Shown here one piece after another: positions 1 to 12,597 of a DNA stretch of 64,000 bases. The stretch spans positions 1-64,000 of the forward strand of contig JAJRSA010000032.1 in assembly GCA_024279035.1 (NCBI GenBank). Reading direction: 5' to 3'. This stretch comes from Alphaproteobacteria bacterium (GTDB taxonomy: Bacteria > Pseudomonadota > Alphaproteobacteria > Micavibrionales > Micavibrionaceae). Position 1 is the stretch's first letter, and every line of letters starts with the position of its first letter. Both the position numbers and the translations under genes were made by a program. The notes under the pieces are model-generated. The model did no database searches. It saw only the letters and a program-made list of their open reading frames with translations, and was not told the origin of the DNA.

Positions 1-74
1 GCGTCCTCCCGCAACATTGCGAGAACAGCTGCCGCTTTGAATTTTGGGGGATGGTTTTTTCGTGTTCCAGTCAT
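1..74 (-). CDS. IS3-family transposase OrfA, N-terminal 24 codons (partial)
   Basis: Reading the minus strand from the ATG at 74 gives MTGTRKNHPPKFKAAAVLAM and then LREDA before the window ends. The pattern (M-T-x-T-R-K-x-H-x-P-x-F-K) is the typical start of the helix-turn-helix OrfA of IS3-family transposases, which binds the terminal repeats and is joined to OrfB by frameshifting. A strong Shine-Dalgarno sequence (AGGAGGG) precedes it. Whether the rest of the element is complete lies outside the window. Confidence 0.7.
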   Translation of the reverse strand, partial: MTGTRKNHPPKFKAAAVLAMLRED

Positions 75-136
75 CTTGTTGACCCTCCTATGGTCATAAT
101 ATGGAACTTAGCACCCTGTCCGAATTTTTGGTACCA
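1..136 (-). mobile_element. End of an IS3-family insertion sequence, cut by window edge
   Basis: The first 136 bases, read on the minus strand, look like the left end of an IS3-family element: a possible terminal repeat begins near 136 (TGGTACCAAAAATTCGGACA), followed about 60 bases later by a good ribosome binding site (AGGAGGG, about 80-90) and an orfA start. The exact outer end is my estimate because only one end is in view and no target duplication can be checked. It lies downstream of pstB, where phoU is often found in related operons. Confidence 0.6.
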
Positions 137-313
137 CCTCTTTATGCACTTGCCTGTTGAATCTGCTGCTTCTGATTCTATAGGTTTAATCCTCCTTTGT
201 GAGTGTTTTTTCCATTCCTATGGAATTAGCTCCCCCTTTGGAAATCAACTTAAAAAGTTGCGACTAGCGTGAAGTATATGTTTTCTATTTGCGACAGAAC
301 CGAACAAAGCACT
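137..313. other. Intergenic space downstream of pstB, no gene seen
   Basis: This stretch separates pstB from the IS3-family end. I see no open frame with a convincing start and no strong hairpin terminator. A minus-strand ATG near 216 opens only nine codons. It may be a leftover of the sequence that followed pstB before the element arrived. Confidence 0.4.
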
Positions 314-1129
314 CTAACCGAATTTTCCACCGATATAGTCTTTGGTTTGTTGATGTTTAGGGGTATTGAATATTTTTTCGGTCGACCCTGACTCAACAAT
401 ATGTCCCATGTGGAAGAATGCAGTGTGATTTGAAACGCGTTCTGCTTGTTGCATAGAGTGGGTGATAATCACGATTGTAAATTTTTCTTTGAGCTCTGAA
501 ATTAGCTCTTCTATGCAGGCGGTGGCAATGGGATCAAGAGCCGAGCACGGCTCATCCATGAGGAGAACTTCAGGTTGGGTGGCAATGGCACGTGCGATAC
601 ATAAACGCTGTTGTTGTCCCCCCGAGAGAGAGGTGCCGGGGGCAGATAATCGATCACTGACTTCATCCCACAATCCGACACGTTGGAGAGTCTTTTCAAC
701 AAGGGCATCTAATTCGTCATGGCTTTGTGTTAAATGATGAATTTTAGGACCATAAGCGACGTTCTCATAAATAGATTTCGGAAAAGGGTTTGGCTTTTGA
801 AACACCATCCCTACTTTTTGGCGCAGGAGGATTGTATCAATATTGTCTTTATAAATGTCAAATCCATCTAGCCTGACTTTTCCTGTAACACGGCATCCTT
901 CGACGTAGTCATTCATACGGTTAAGACATCGCATAAAGGTTGATTTTCCACACCCAGAGGGGCCAATAAGAGCGGTAACTTTATTAGAATAAATATCTAA
1001 ACTTAGATCAAAGAGGGCTTGTTGATTATTGTAAAATACACTTAAGTTTTCTGTCTTCATACGCAATTCAGGATCAGAGTCTGTTTTTAACTGTTCAATG
1101 TTTTCTTGTGTTTTCATTATTTTTACCAT
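314..1129 (-). CDS. pstB: Phosphate ABC transporter ATP-binding protein PstB
   Basis: PstB is the cytoplasmic ATPase that drives inorganic phosphate import through PstC/PstA. The 271-residue protein has Walker [10 protein letters not shown] (residues 56-64), a Q-loop (FQKPNPFP), the ABC signature LSGGQQQR, Walker B LLMDEP with the following CSALDP, and the switch histidine in ITHSM. The F-x-K-P-N-P-F-P and C-S-A-L-D-P segments are characteristic of PstB rather than other ABC ATPases. It is the last gene of the pst operon and overlaps the end of pstA by seven bases, implying translational coupling. No phoU follows in the window. A second in-frame ATG four codons later is a possible alternative start. 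Confidence 0.97.
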   Translation of the reverse strand: MVKIMKTQENIEQLKTDSDPELRMKTENLSVFYNNQQALFDLSLDIYSNKVTALIGPSGCGKSTFMRCLNRMNDYVEGCRVTGKVRLDGFDIYKDNIDTILLRQKVGMVFQKPNPFPKSIYENVAYGPKIHHLTQSHDELDALVEKTLQRVGLWDEVSDRLSAPGTSLSGGQQQRLCIARAIATQPEVLLMDEPCSALDPIATACIEELISELKEKFTIVIITHSMQQAERVSNHTAFFHMGHIVESGSTEKIFNTPKHQQTKDYIGGKFG

Positions 1130-2439
1130 TTTATTTCAAAGCGACGGCGGATATAAACCGCCAACAGATTAATAAGGACCATAAATGTGAGCAAGACCAA
1201 GATCGCGGCGGCCGTTTTCTCTACAAACCCAAGCTCAGGATTATTAGCCCAGAGATAGACTTGAACGGGAAGGGTTGTGGCTGGATCTGAGAAAGTCTTT
1301 GGTACATCCGCAATAAATGCAACCATCCCAATCATCAAGAGAGGCGCTGTTTCTCCAAACGCACGGGCTATACTCAAAATAACGCCCGTCATGATCCCAG
1401 GTAGAGCATAAATCAAAGTGTGGTGAAATACGACTTGCGTTGGCGTTGCCCCTAACGCCGCGGCGGCATTTCGAATAGAAGGAGGGACAGCGCGCAAAGC
1501 GTTACGTGTCGCAATTACAATAACAGGAAGTACCAAGAGGGATAAGACCATGCCTCCAACCAAGGAAGAGGAACGCGGGAGACCAAAGAGATTGAGATAA
1601 ATAGATAAGCCCAGTAACCCAAAAATAATAGAGGGGACAGCGGCCAAGTTATTAATATTTATTTCAATAAAGTCTGTGAACCAGTTTTTGGGTGCAAATT
1701 CTTCTAGATAGATGGCTGTGGCCACGCCCAGAGGAAAAGCCATGGCCACGCATACAAGAATACTGAGCAAAGACCCGATGGTACTCACTAAAATTCCTGC
1801 ATGCTCCGCTTCTCTAGAATCTCCGTTTGTGAAGAAGGAAAAGTTAAATCTAAGGCGCAGTTGTTTGGTTTGAGTAAGCTGTGTAATCCATGCGACTTGT
1901 GTCACCGTGATTTTACCAATTCTCTTCGCATTTTCTGTCAGGCTTTTCTTGTAGAAAATACTGGTAGAGCTTGAGGCGGGCAGCCATATGTCCTGCTGTG
2001 TTCCAAGTAATGTCGGATCTTTTTCGAGAGAGTCCCTAAGGACATGAGGCGCATTACGGCTGATCAGGGCAAAGAGATGTTTTTTGTCTTTTCTGGAGTT
2101 CACCTCTGGAAAAAGATCCAGCAAAGCATTTTGGACTATTTTTCGATAGGCCTTTTTTTCAACAAGGTCAGCTTGAAAGTCTATGGACAATTTTATCTGT
2201 GCCTCTGTAAAGGCGGAGCGCGCCCCTGAAAAAACATTCCAAGCCAAACTGGTTAAAAACAAAGAGGAAATAAGAATGGCTAACATTCCTGCGCGTTTAA
2301 ACCGTCTCTCTTGTGCTTTTCTTTTCCTCAGCCATCTGTGTTTTGGCTTCTTGCTGTAAGATTTATAGATAAAAGGGCTTTTTTTCTTTTTAACGCGTTG
2401 AACAGCAATATTTATGCGTCTTTCAAATAATCTAATCAT
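1123..2439 (-). CDS. pstA: Phosphate ABC transporter permease PstA with long N-terminal extension
   Basis: PstA is one of the two membrane subunits of the high-affinity phosphate importer. At 438 residues it is much longer than the approximately 300-residue enterobacterial protein. The extra N-terminal part (basic residues 1-50, a membrane segment at about 52-70, then a soluble stretch to about 215) matches the DUF3333-type extension common in alphaproteobacterial PstA. The transport domain follows, with several hydrophobic segments and the coupling EAA-type loop containing [20 protein letters not shown]. It overlaps pstC by eight bases upstream and pstB by seven downstream. The extension presumably faces the periplasm; its function is not evident from sequence. 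Confidence 0.95.
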   Translation of the reverse strand: MIRLFERRINIAVQRVKKKKSPFIYKSYSKKPKHRWLRKRKAQERRFKRAGMLAILISSLFLTSLAWNVFSGARSAFTEAQIKLSIDFQADLVEKKAYRKIVQNALLDLFPEVNSRKDKKHLFALISRNAPHVLRDSLEKDPTLLGTQQDIWLPASSSTSIFYKKSLTENAKRIGKITVTQVAWITQLTQTKQLRLRFNFSFFTNGDSREAEHAGILVSTIGSLLSILVCVAMAFPLGVATAIYLEEFAPKNWFTDFIEININNLAAVPSIIFGLLGLSIYLNLFGLPRSSSLVGGMVLSLLVLPVIVIATRNALRAVPPSIRNAAAALGATPTQVVFHHTLIYALPGIMTGVILSIARAFGETAPLLMIGMVAFIADVPKTFSDPATTLPVQVYLWANNPELGFVEKTAAAILVLLTFMVLINLLAVYIRRRFEIKW

Positions 2440-3343
2440 AATGCTCCCTATATTTTTTCACAATTATAAGGGCGACAATATTCAAAATCAAAGTCATAAA
2501 GAAGAGAGAAAAGCCAAGCGCAAAAGCAGCAAGTGTTTTTTCACTGTCAAATTCATGGTCACCAACCAGTAATGTTACAATTTGTACGGTGGCTGTTGTA
2601 ACAGATTCCAACGGGTTGATAGTGAGGTTGGCGGCCATGCCTGCGGCCATAACCACGACCATTGTTTCTCCAACACCGCGTGAAATACCCAGAAGGAGCG
2701 CGCTGACAATGCCAGGAAGTGCTGCGGGTAAAATAACTTTTTTAACAGTTTCCGAATGGGTTGCGCCTATCGCCAAAGAGCCAAAGATTAAAGATTTTGG
2801 AACAGAGCTGATCACATCCTCAGACAGAGACATCACATAGGGCGTGATCATAATGCCCATCACGCTTCCTGCCACAAGCGCGCTTTCTGAGGCAATGGAA
2901 AGGCCTATAAATTCTCCTCCTGCGCGCAAAAGAGGGGCAAGGGTGATGACCGCAAAATAGCCATATACGACTGAAGGTACGCCCGCTAATATTTCCAAAA
3001 CAGGCTTGACCCATAATCGGAATCTGGCGCTTGCATAAACAGAGAGATAAATAGCAGCATATAGCCCTAAAGGAGCAGCCACAGCCATGGCAATGAGCGT
3101 GACAAGGAAAGTGCCTAGAAAAATGGGCACAGCTCCAAATGTACCCGAGCTACCCGCTTGATCTTCACGCATTGCTGTTTGAGGACTCCATTCTGTGCCA
3201 AAGAGGAAATCTATAACAGAGACATGGGAAAAAAATCGAACGGTTTCAGAGAAAACAGACGCAATAATTAACACAGTCACCAAAACAGAAAACATTGTAC
3301 AAGCCAATAAACTTGCCTTAATCAATTTCTCAAATTTTGCCAT
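2432..3343 (-). CDS. pstC: Phosphate ABC transporter permease PstC
   Basis: PstC pairs with PstA to form the phosphate channel. The 303-residue protein has a first membrane segment at about 10-30, then five further hydrophobic segments, and the cytoplasmic coupling loop LAIGATHSETVKKVILPAAL. Its size is close to the E. coli protein and shorter than many alphaproteobacterial PstC proteins, so the long extra region sits only in PstA here. It is separated from the upstream porin gene by about 75 bases without a clear terminator, so co-transcription with pstS and the porin is likely. Confidence 0.95.
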   Translation of the reverse strand: MAKFEKLIKASLLACTMFSVLVTVLIIASVFSETVRFFSHVSVIDFLFGTEWSPQTAMREDQAGSSGTFGAVPIFLGTFLVTLIAMAVAAPLGLYAAIYLSVYASARFRLWVKPVLEILAGVPSVVYGYFAVITLAPLLRAGGEFIGLSIASESALVAGSVMGIMITPYVMSLSEDVISSVPKSLIFGSLAIGATHSETVKKVILPAALPGIVSALLLGISRGVGETMVVVMAAGMAANLTINPLESVTTATVQIVTLLVGDHEFDSEKTLAAFALGFSLFFMTLILNIVALIIVKKYREHYD

Positions 3344-3417
3344 TGTGAACCTTAAATATTATCATCTTATGAGTGAAGAGCACCATATCTATTTATGATG
3401 ACTCACACAACACTGTT

Positions 3418-4821
3418 TTAAAAATCCCATTGTCCTCGAAAATTATAAATTGTTGGATCATCGTCTGCCACTACAGCGTTACTATCTGTGTTCACATCCA
3501 CGATATTTGCCATGACACGGACATGATTACTTAAATGCCAGTTGATCCCCAAAGTGGTATTTTTGAGCTCTCCCCCTGTGACCCCTGCATTGACATCATT
3601 TAGATCCGTATTCTCATAATGTGCCACAAGTTCCCATGCACCCCATTGTCCATTTTTTAGGCTAAAGGGATTGGTCGGCTTTATACGTCCAAAGCTGCCT
3701 TTGTATCCCCTATAAGGGCGTGTTTCCCCTGTGATAAACCACCCTATTTGGGCATAGTAACCATCAAGATCAACATCTCTGTTTCCGCCACTTCGATCAA
3801 CATCTACCATAAAATATTCACCTTGAATACTAACGGGTCCAACAGACGTGGCCACTTCCAAGCCATAGAGATTGACAGTATCGACGGAGGCCAGAGCCCC
3901 TGTATCAATAATGTTGTCTCCATCCCCCGCAGGTTTTGCAGCAAACTGAACAGTGCCTGTTGGGCGACGGTGACTGACACCAGCGCCTAAATGAAGAACA
4001 TGTTTTGTTTCTTTGTTCGCCAGACCTAAAATATTTACAGATCCACGGGCATCAAAAGTAATATCTTCATCTTCACCTGTGTCTTCATTTCCTGCATCTT
4101 CATTAAAGACACCTCCTGCCAGAGACCAATTCTCTCCTCCACTTTTAATATTAAGACCAATTTCATGGTCTCGTGTAAAAATATTGGTAGGCGCACTGCG
4201 CTCTATAGTTTGAATGGTGTTAGAACTTGTCTCTTGTTCCATTCCAAACGAAGGCTTAGTATGTCCCACTATAATACTTGCTGTGTCTAGGCCTGTGTAT
4301 GTGAGAGAGACTTCCTTAAGGTTCACCCCTTCTTCTGCAAAATCAAATTCAGATTTATATTTTAAATCTTCTCCAAGTTTTCCCTTGAATCCAAGGCGTG
4401 CTCGACGGAAATTAGCATTGCTCGCATGATCTTTTTTGTCATCATCAAAACCGGTCACATCAAGATGTACGCGTCCAAAAGGCTGAAATGAATAGTGACC
4501 ATCAGCAGATTCAATTTTAGGCGAGGGGTTCATACTGATTTTCACATCATTTTCAGCACTTGCCGCAGGCTGAATCTTTGAAAGAGTCTCAGTAGACACT
4601 CGTTTTTGTATTTCAAGTTCGGTCGCTTGATCCGCGATGACTTTATTTTGTTGGTCAACAACACGTGACAGGGAGTCGACTTGCGCAGATAACATTTGAA
4701 GCTGTGCTTGAATAGCCTCAAGAGACATTTGCTCTGTGGCAAGGGCAGGGCTAGCCTGCAATATTAAGGCAGAGACAGAAATCAGGAGAAAGGTCTTAGA
4801 CACTATGGTTTTTTCTTTCAT
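3418..4821 (-). CDS. OprP/OprO-type phosphate-selective porin
   Basis: The 467-residue protein has a signal peptide ending in SPALA (residues 1-28), a predicted coiled coil at about 30-70 (heptad-like L, V and Q spacing) and a long beta-rich barrel ending in an aromatic residue (QWDF), as expected for a trimeric outer-membrane porin. The barrel start (FQPFGRVHLDVTGFDDD) and motifs such as RRARLGFKGKLG fit the porin O/P family, which takes up phosphate or polyphosphate. The position between pstS and pstC strongly supports a phosphate role: porin, periplasmic binding protein and ABC importer would form one uptake route. Anion selectivity itself is inferred, not shown. Confidence 0.88.
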   Translation of the reverse strand: MKEKTIVSKTFLLISVSALILQASPALATEQMSLEAIQAQLQMLSAQVDSLSRVVDQQNKVIADQATELEIQKRVSTETLSKIQPAASAENDVKISMNPSPKIESADGHYSFQPFGRVHLDVTGFDDDKKDHASNANFRRARLGFKGKLGEDLKYKSEFDFAEEGVNLKEVSLTYTGLDTASIIVGHTKPSFGMEQETSSNTIQTIERSAPTNIFTRDHEIGLNIKSGGENWSLAGGVFNEDAGNEDTGEDEDITFDARGSVNILGLANKETKHVLHLGAGVSHRRPTGTVQFAAKPAGDGDNIIDTGALASVDTVNLYGLEVATSVGPVSIQGEYFMVDVDRSGGNRDVDLDGYYAQIGWFITGETRPYRGYKGSFGRIKPTNPFSLKNGQWGAWELVAHYENTDLNDVNAGVTGGELKNTTLGINWHLSNHVRVMANIVDVNTDSNAVVADDDPTIYNFRGQWDF

Positions 4822-4830
4822 GAGGGTATT

Positions 4831-5847
4831 TTACTGTGTAAGTGTATTGGAGCGCTCTTGCATGGATTTAAGCTCATCTACAGGGAGGGGAATAAGCCCC
4901 TTTTCTCCCAAATATCCATACTCTCCTGCTGCGTCTTCACTGACAAGCATCTCTATAAATTCTCCAAGCCCTGCTGTTTTTCCAATATGAGACTCCTTCA
5001 CATACACGTAAAGTGAGCGCGACACGCTATAAGACCCATCTGAAATATTTTCAAAATTTGGGGCTTTGTTTTCAATCAAGCTCCCTTGAATCGTATCTGT
5101 ATTTTGCTCAAGAAAACTAAAACCAAACAGACCAAGCGCCTTAGGATTGCTCCGTAATTTCTGGACAATCAAATTGTCATTTTCTCCCACTTCAATATAG
5201 CGACCATCTTCGCGCAAGAGGTGACACATCTTTTTACGCGCTTTTTTGTCAGGATAGGCCTCTTTGAATGCGGGAAGGTCTTTACAAGAGGGCTCCATGA
5301 CCAATTCAACAAAAGCATCTCGTGTGCCAGAGGTTGTGGGGGGGCCATAGACTTCAATTTTAATCTCAGGCAAAGAGGGATCAACATCACTCCATTTTTT
5401 ATGTGGATTAACAACCAACTGTCCCTCAACAGGGATTGTTTTGGCCAGAGCGAGAAAGAGGAGGCTTTTGGATAGACTAAAACGCTCTTCTTCTTTAGAA
5501 TTTGCAAGAACAATCCCATCAAAGCCAATTTTAATTTCTGTAATCTTCTCCACGCCATTTTTTGCACACATCTCTGCTTCACTGTGTTTGATCGTGCGGG
5601 AAGCATTCACAACGTCTGGATAGTTTTCTCCAATTCCTGCACAAAAGAGTTTAAAACCTCCCCCTGTTCCTGTCGATTCTACAATGGGTGTTCTGAAATC
5701 TGTAACATTCCCAAATTCTTCCGCCACCACCGTTACAAACGGATAAACCGTCGAAGACCCAACGATTTGAATAGAATCGCCTGTCTGTGCGTGCAGGGGA
5801 AGTGTAAAAGTGGAAAAAGTGGCGAGTGATAAAAAAAATAGTCTCAT
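4831..5847 (-). CDS. pstS: Periplasmic phosphate-binding protein PstS
   Basis: PstS captures phosphate in the periplasm and delivers it to PstC/PstA. The 338-residue protein begins with a signal peptide (cleavage expected after HA at residue 20). Phosphate-binding loops are visible as GSSTVYPF near the mature N-terminus, ESTGTGGGF, and TSGTRDAFVE, all typical of the PBP-like_2 family. It is the first gene of the operon and is only ten bases from the porin start. The upstream 260 bases hold the likely promoter. Confidence 0.94.
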   Translation of the reverse strand: MRLFFLSLATFSTFTLPLHAQTGDSIQIVGSSTVYPFVTVVAEEFGNVTDFRTPIVESTGTGGGFKLFCAGIGENYPDVVNASRTIKHSEAEMCAKNGVEKITEIKIGFDGIVLANSKEEERFSLSKSLLFLALAKTIPVEGQLVVNPHKKWSDVDPSLPEIKIEVYGPPTTSGTRDAFVELVMEPSCKDLPAFKEAYPDKKARKKMCHLLREDGRYIEVGENDNLIVQKLRSNPKALGLFGFSFLEQNTDTIQGSLIENKAPNFENISDGSYSVSRSLYVYVKESHIGKTAGLGEFIEMLVSEDAAGEYGYLGEKGLIPLPVDELKSMQERSNTLTQ

Positions 5848-6034
5848 TATATTTCCCTATAATATTGAGTTGTTTATGGCGTATTACAATAGTTAAAGAG
5901 CGTTCAAACATGCTTCCTGAGAAAGGATTTTAAGCGCTATAAGTGTATCGTGTGAATGCATGCGTCTAGAGCTATAGATATATATTTTAGGAGTCAATAT
6001 TTTTTAAAACTTATAAGTATTTCTGGTGAAATAA
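5848..6034. other. Upstream region of the pst operon
   Basis: This gap between pstS and the groEL terminator must hold the pst promoter. AT-rich blocks suitable for a -10 are present (for example TATTAT close to the pstS start), but I could not find two adjacent CTGTCA-like repeats, so no PhoB box is claimed. Confidence 0.4.
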
Positions 6035-6068
6035 AGAAAGGCCATCTCATTCCTGAGACGGCCTTTCT
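6035..6068 (-). terminator. Hairpin terminator downstream of groEL
   Basis: AGAAAGGCC and GGCCTTTCT, each followed or preceded by TCTCA/TGAGA, form an almost perfect 15-bp stem with a four-base loop and one mismatch. It lies about 45 bases after the groEL stop on the minus strand. A short T-containing stretch follows on that strand, so Rho-independent termination is plausible. Confidence 0.75.
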
Positions 6069-6113
6069 GTTTGTTCTTAGTAGGAAAGAACGGGTTTAGA
6101 GGGAGAGAATGAT

Positions 6114-7793
<1,680 letters not shown>

Positions 7794-8084
7794 TTATGCG
7801 GCGACAATGCCCATAATATCTGATTCTTTCATGATCATAAGATCTTCGCCAGAAATCGTAACTTCTGTGCCGGACCATTTTGTGAAGAGCACTGTGTCTC
7901 CCACTTTAACATCCAATGGACGAACGTCTCCATTGTCATTGATATGACCTTGACCGATGGCGAGAATTTCACCTTCTTGAGGTTTGTCTTCAACTGTGTC
8001 TGGAATAATAATGCCTCCAGCAGTTGTTTTATCTTGTTCTTTACGGCGAACAACGACCCTATCATGTAATGGACGGAATTTCAT
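7794..8084 (-). CDS. groES: Co-chaperonin GroES (10 kDa)
   Basis: GroES caps the GroEL ring. I start it at 8084 ([14 protein letters not shown], 96 residues) because a strong AGGAG lies nine bases upstream and all family members begin here; an in-frame upstream ATG at 8111 would add nine unconserved residues. The mobile loop ([10 protein letters not shown] with variations) and the C-terminal [19 protein letters not shown] segment are conserved. It heads the groES-groEL operon. No CIRCE inverted repeat (TTAGCACTC-N9-GAGTGCTAA) is visible upstream, so heat control by HrcA is not supported here. Confidence 0.97.
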   Translation of the reverse strand: MKFRPLHDRVVVRRKEQDKTTAGGIIIPDTVEDKPQEGEILAIGQGHINDNGDVRPLDVKVGDTVLFTKWSGTEVTISGEDLMIMKESDIMGIVAA

Positions 8085-8338
8085 AATCTCCATCTCCTCT
8101 TTCTTTTTCAATGGTTAAAATAAGCAAGCCTTAAATTTTCATACCCTTTATACAGCGGTATATTTAAGACTCCTACCACACCACAGACTCTCAACTCATT
8201 TGAGCCAAAAACCTATAGATGCACATTCATATAACAAACTCACCCTCAATTTCAAGGAGAATCTGCCTGTTTATCCCGTTGTTTATGGTTTCTTCACGAT
8301 TTTTCATGTATAATGTAGAGAAGGAAGGGGACTATTAT

Positions 8339-8617
8339 ATGATTAAAATTGACGCAGATCTTGAAAAACAGATTATAGATCAACATCTTTTGACGACCGC
8401 TGAAATTCTCTATCACATGCCCGATCACCCCAATATGCTTCAATCCTATATCTGGCAAGAATACGATTTGTGTCCGAAATTCCCTAAATTAAACAAATTT
8501 CTAGATTTTTGGGCCCATTCTTTGGATGGGTCTCTCCACTCCGTTTATGTGGCGAGCAAGCATATTATCGGCCCATCTGAGTTTGATTTTATGGACTTCG
8601 AGATGACCCTACAATAA
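8339..8617 (+). CDS. Usg family protein (small alphaproteobacterial protein)
   Basis: A 92-residue soluble protein starting MIKIDADLEKQI, with TTAEILYHMPDHPNMLQSY, a Trp-Gln-Glu-Tyr-Asp segment and LHSVYVASKHIIGPSEF. This pattern matches the Usg family (named from genes near trp operons in alphaproteobacteria), whose function is unknown. I chose the ATG at 8339 because an AAGGAAGGGG ribosome binding site precedes it; the open frame extends 40 codons further upstream but that part is not family-like. It is convergent with the ferredoxin gene, with only a few bases between stops. Confidence 0.85.
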   Translation: MIKIDADLEKQIIDQHLLTTAEILYHMPDHPNMLQSYIWQEYDLCPKFPKLNKFLDFWAHSLDGSLHSVYVASKHIIGPSEFDFMDFEMTLQ

Positions 8618-8622
8618 GTATT

Positions 8623-8940
8623 TTAAGGCGCAGCACTTTCACTCAACGTTACACGCAATCCATCCAATGTTTCACTCATAATAAGCTGACAGGAGAGGCG
8701 GGAATTATCTTCCAGATCAGGCGCCTCATCGAGCATATCAATCTCATCGTCTCGGGGGGCAAAGAGTTTCTCTTGCCATTCTTCACTGACATAGATATGA
8801 CACGTTGCACAGCAACACGATCCCCCACACTCTGCTTTAATAGGAAGACCATAATCTTTAATAATCTCCATTACCCGCCACCCTTCAAGGGCATCCAATG
8901 TGTGTTCTGTTCCGTTTTGATCTGTGACAATTATGTGCAT
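8623..8940 (-). CDS. [2Fe-2S] ferredoxin, adrenodoxin/putidaredoxin type
   Basis: A 105-residue electron carrier (start at MHIIVTDQNGTEH). Cluster ligands are seen in AECGGSCCCATCHIYV and the distal Cys of NSRLSCQL, the C-x5-C-x2-C...C arrangement of vertebrate-type ferredoxins, here with one extra adjacent cysteine. Such proteins serve Fe-S cluster assembly or hydroxylases. The gene lies four bases after the stop of a membrane protein gene; no clear Shine-Dalgarno is seen, and starts at 8967 or 8988 are also possible. A ferredoxin-NADP reductase is encoded two genes upstream in the same run, a likely electron donor. Confidence 0.92.
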   Translation of the reverse strand: MHIIVTDQNGTEHTLDALEGWRVMEIIKDYGLPIKAECGGSCCCATCHIYVSEEWQEKLFAPRDDEIDMLDEAPDLEDNSRLSCQLIMSETLDGLRVTLSESAAP

Positions 8941-8944
8941 GGTA

Positions 8945-10865
<1,921 letters not shown>

Positions 10866-10882
10866 TTAAAAAATAAAGGGTT

Positions 10883-11045
10883 TTATTGTGTGGGCTCGTA
10901 CGGTGTTTTCATGCGATAGAAAACACCATCAGCAGGCTCATATTTTTTGAGGATTTTGTGAGTCCGAGGCAAAGGTCGAGGTGAATGAGAGGCAGAGTAT
11001 GAATAGTGTGCCCCAGAGCCCCAATAGGAATGGTTTAAATATCAT
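10883..11045 (-). pseudogene. Tiny secreted-peptide frame, split by a one-base shift at a run of A
   Basis: Directly after the stop of the membrane protein gene at 11048 an ATG at 11045 opens 35 codons that read as a signal peptide (MIFKPFLLGLWGTL, then ILCLSFTSTFA and SDSQNPQKI) and stop at 10938. If one A is removed from the run of six A near 10945, the frame continues as KYEPADGVFYRMKTPYEPTQ and stops at 10883, giving a 53-residue exported peptide. Either the gene is broken by a homopolymer slip, or slippage makes both forms, or it is a sequencing error. No family is recognised. Confidence 0.4.
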
Positions 11046-11047
11046 GT

Positions 11048-11539
11048 CTACATTTTCCGTTCACAGCCTGCATTACTGTATCCAGTATGAATTCTGAAAA
11101 CAAGGTAAATAATAGACGGAAGAAGGGTTGGAAGCCCAACTTTTATCACCAATCCCCAATTGTCTTTGAGAACCTGTTTTAGAGCAGTATTCATGCCCTC
11201 CTCTGAGACTCCCCCCGAAGAAATAATTTGGTCTGTGTAGTCTATAAAGGCGGTTTGATCTGCTTTCAAATATAAAATTGTTCCTGCAATCATAAGGCCA
11301 AACAGTAAAAAGAATGAAAAATTCCAAACAGTTTTAATGACATGGATCGCATGGCTTTTTCCAAAGGGGTCTTTGAAATATTTTATTTTCAAAAGATAAG
11401 CCCAGATCAAAACGACCGTAAACAAAATAAACCCAAAAACCTGAAGAGTATAAAAGGGAACAATCTGACAAATAATGGAAAAAATAAAAAGGCGGTAAAG
11501 ATTTAGAATGTCTTTTTGTTCGTTCATATGTTCAATCAT
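11048..11539 (-). CDS. Small membrane protein of unknown function
   Basis: A 163-residue protein with four predicted membrane segments: about 16-30, 33-50, 72-92 and a C-terminal one near 138-153 (VGLPTLLPSIIYLVFRI). It resembles DUF4870-type small membrane proteins in its layout, but I cannot name a family with confidence. A purine-rich AGGAGA lies upstream of the ATG. It follows the nuclease gene at 11610 on the same strand and precedes the tiny secreted-peptide frame. Confidence 0.65.
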   Translation of the reverse strand: MIEHMNEQKDILNLYRLFIFSIICQIVPFYTLQVFGFILFTVVLIWAYLLKIKYFKDPFGKSHAIHVIKTVWNFSFFLLFGLMIAGTILYLKADQTAFIDYTDQIISSGGVSEEGMNTALKQVLKDNWGLVIKVGLPTLLPSIIYLVFRIHTGYSNAGCERKM

Positions 11540-11609
11540 AGCTTAAAATGTCTCCTGAATAAGGTTTTAGTTTTACAAAGTAGTAGATCTTGTCTATATC
11601 CCTTTTCTA

Positions 11610-12575
11610 TCAGAGCTTTTTCAATGTTTCTAACGTCAAGCTTTTTACCGAATATACTCCATTTAAATTTTGTAAAAATCTATTTTTATTATAAACCTCG
11701 TCAGCAACAAATAGTTTAGTTCCATGATTTAAAATTGTTTTTGCTTTTTCTTCATTTAAATCTAAGCCTAATGTGATTTCAATCATCACATCAATATCAC
11801 TACTGAGGGCCGTTTTAATAAATTGTTTGTACCGTTCTCTGAGTGTTCTCTTTGCTCCTATCCCATAGGTGCGTCCATCTAATTCAAAAAACAAATCAAA
11901 TTCTGTGCTTTTATCATCTTTATCATGTATTTTTTTTATGCTGTTTGCGGCAATACCTATTTTTGTCAAAACACTAAAAATACGTTCTTCATAGTTACTG
12001 CCAGAATCAGAAATAATGGATTGGTTTACACTCTCTGAAAACATAAGCATAAAAATTTGATTTGTTTCTATGCCTATTTTTTTCAAACGAAGAGATTCTT
12101 TTGAAAGACTTTCCATATAATTTTGAGTATCTTTGGATAGTAAGTTTGTATCCCCATTTTCTAATCGTTCAAAAAATACTAAAGACAATAAAGCACCATT
12201 TACCCTTGTTGCATAAGGGCTATATAGAGACTTTTCATCATATTCTAAAGATAATGGATCCATGGTGGACATGGCTTCTATATCAATCAAGTTCTTTAAT
12301 TTTGCCTCGGCTAATAATAAGTCCTTTATCATGTAAAGCTTCAAACTAAATATGAATACATCAATGTCTGTTTGGGTAACAATGTTGGTAATGAGTTTAT
12401 AAAAATGCTCCGATTTTAATTGCCCTTTTATTTCTTGAGAATAGGTGTCCAGTACGGATGGTTGTGCCGATAGTTCCTGATTTGAAAGTAGTTTTGATAA
12501 AAGGACGTTTGCCTGATTATCAGATAAATTAGTTTTAACAAGGTGTTTGAGCCAATAATAAAACATTTTATTCAT
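11610..12575 (-). CDS. Putative type II restriction endonuclease (PD-(D/E)XK-like)
   Basis: A 321-residue protein. The C-terminal half holds EFDLFFELDG (residues 225-234) followed by IGAKRTLRERYKQF (239-252); an acidic strand followed by a Lys and an R-E-R helix is the pattern of EcoRII-C-type and related type II endonucleases (K-x-T-x-x-E-R-W/Y). The candidate catalytic residues are Glu197, Asp227 and Lys242. The N-terminal half is helical and not recognised. It lies 22 bases after an HNH nuclease gene and downstream of a truncated cytosine methyltransferase that resembles the EcoRII/Dcm type, so restriction is the best guess. Base composition of 11600-13660 is visibly more AT-rich than the flanking genes, suggesting transfer. 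Confidence 0.6.
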   Translation of the reverse strand: MNKMFYYWLKHLVKTNLSDNQANVLLSKLLSNQELSAQPSVLDTYSQEIKGQLKSEHFYKLITNIVTQTDIDVFIFSLKLYMIKDLLLAEAKLKNLIDIEAMSTMDPLSLEYDEKSLYSPYATRVNGALLSLVFFERLENGDTNLLSKDTQNYMESLSKESLRLKKIGIETNQIFMLMFSESVNQSIISDSGSNYEERIFSVLTKIGIAANSIKKIHDKDDKSTEFDLFFELDGRTYGIGAKRTLRERYKQFIKTALSSDIDVMIEITLGLDLNEEKAKTILNHGTKLFVADEVYNKNRFLQNLNGVYSVKSLTLETLKKL

Positions 12576-12597
12576 AACTTTCTATGATTCTTCTATT

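Noticed and set aside
51-272. Plus-strand open frame of 73 codons
   Set aside because: It is antisense to the IS3-family orfA start and leader; the product has no domain character and no ribosome binding site.
5848-6034. Search for a PhoB box upstream of pstS
   Set aside because: No paired CTGTCA-like repeats at 11-bp spacing were seen; only AT-rich promoter-like sequence.
8085-8338. Search for a CIRCE element or heat-shock sigma promoter upstream of groES
   Set aside because: No TTAGCACTC-N9-GAGTGCTAA repeat and no convincing sigma-32-type boxes were found.
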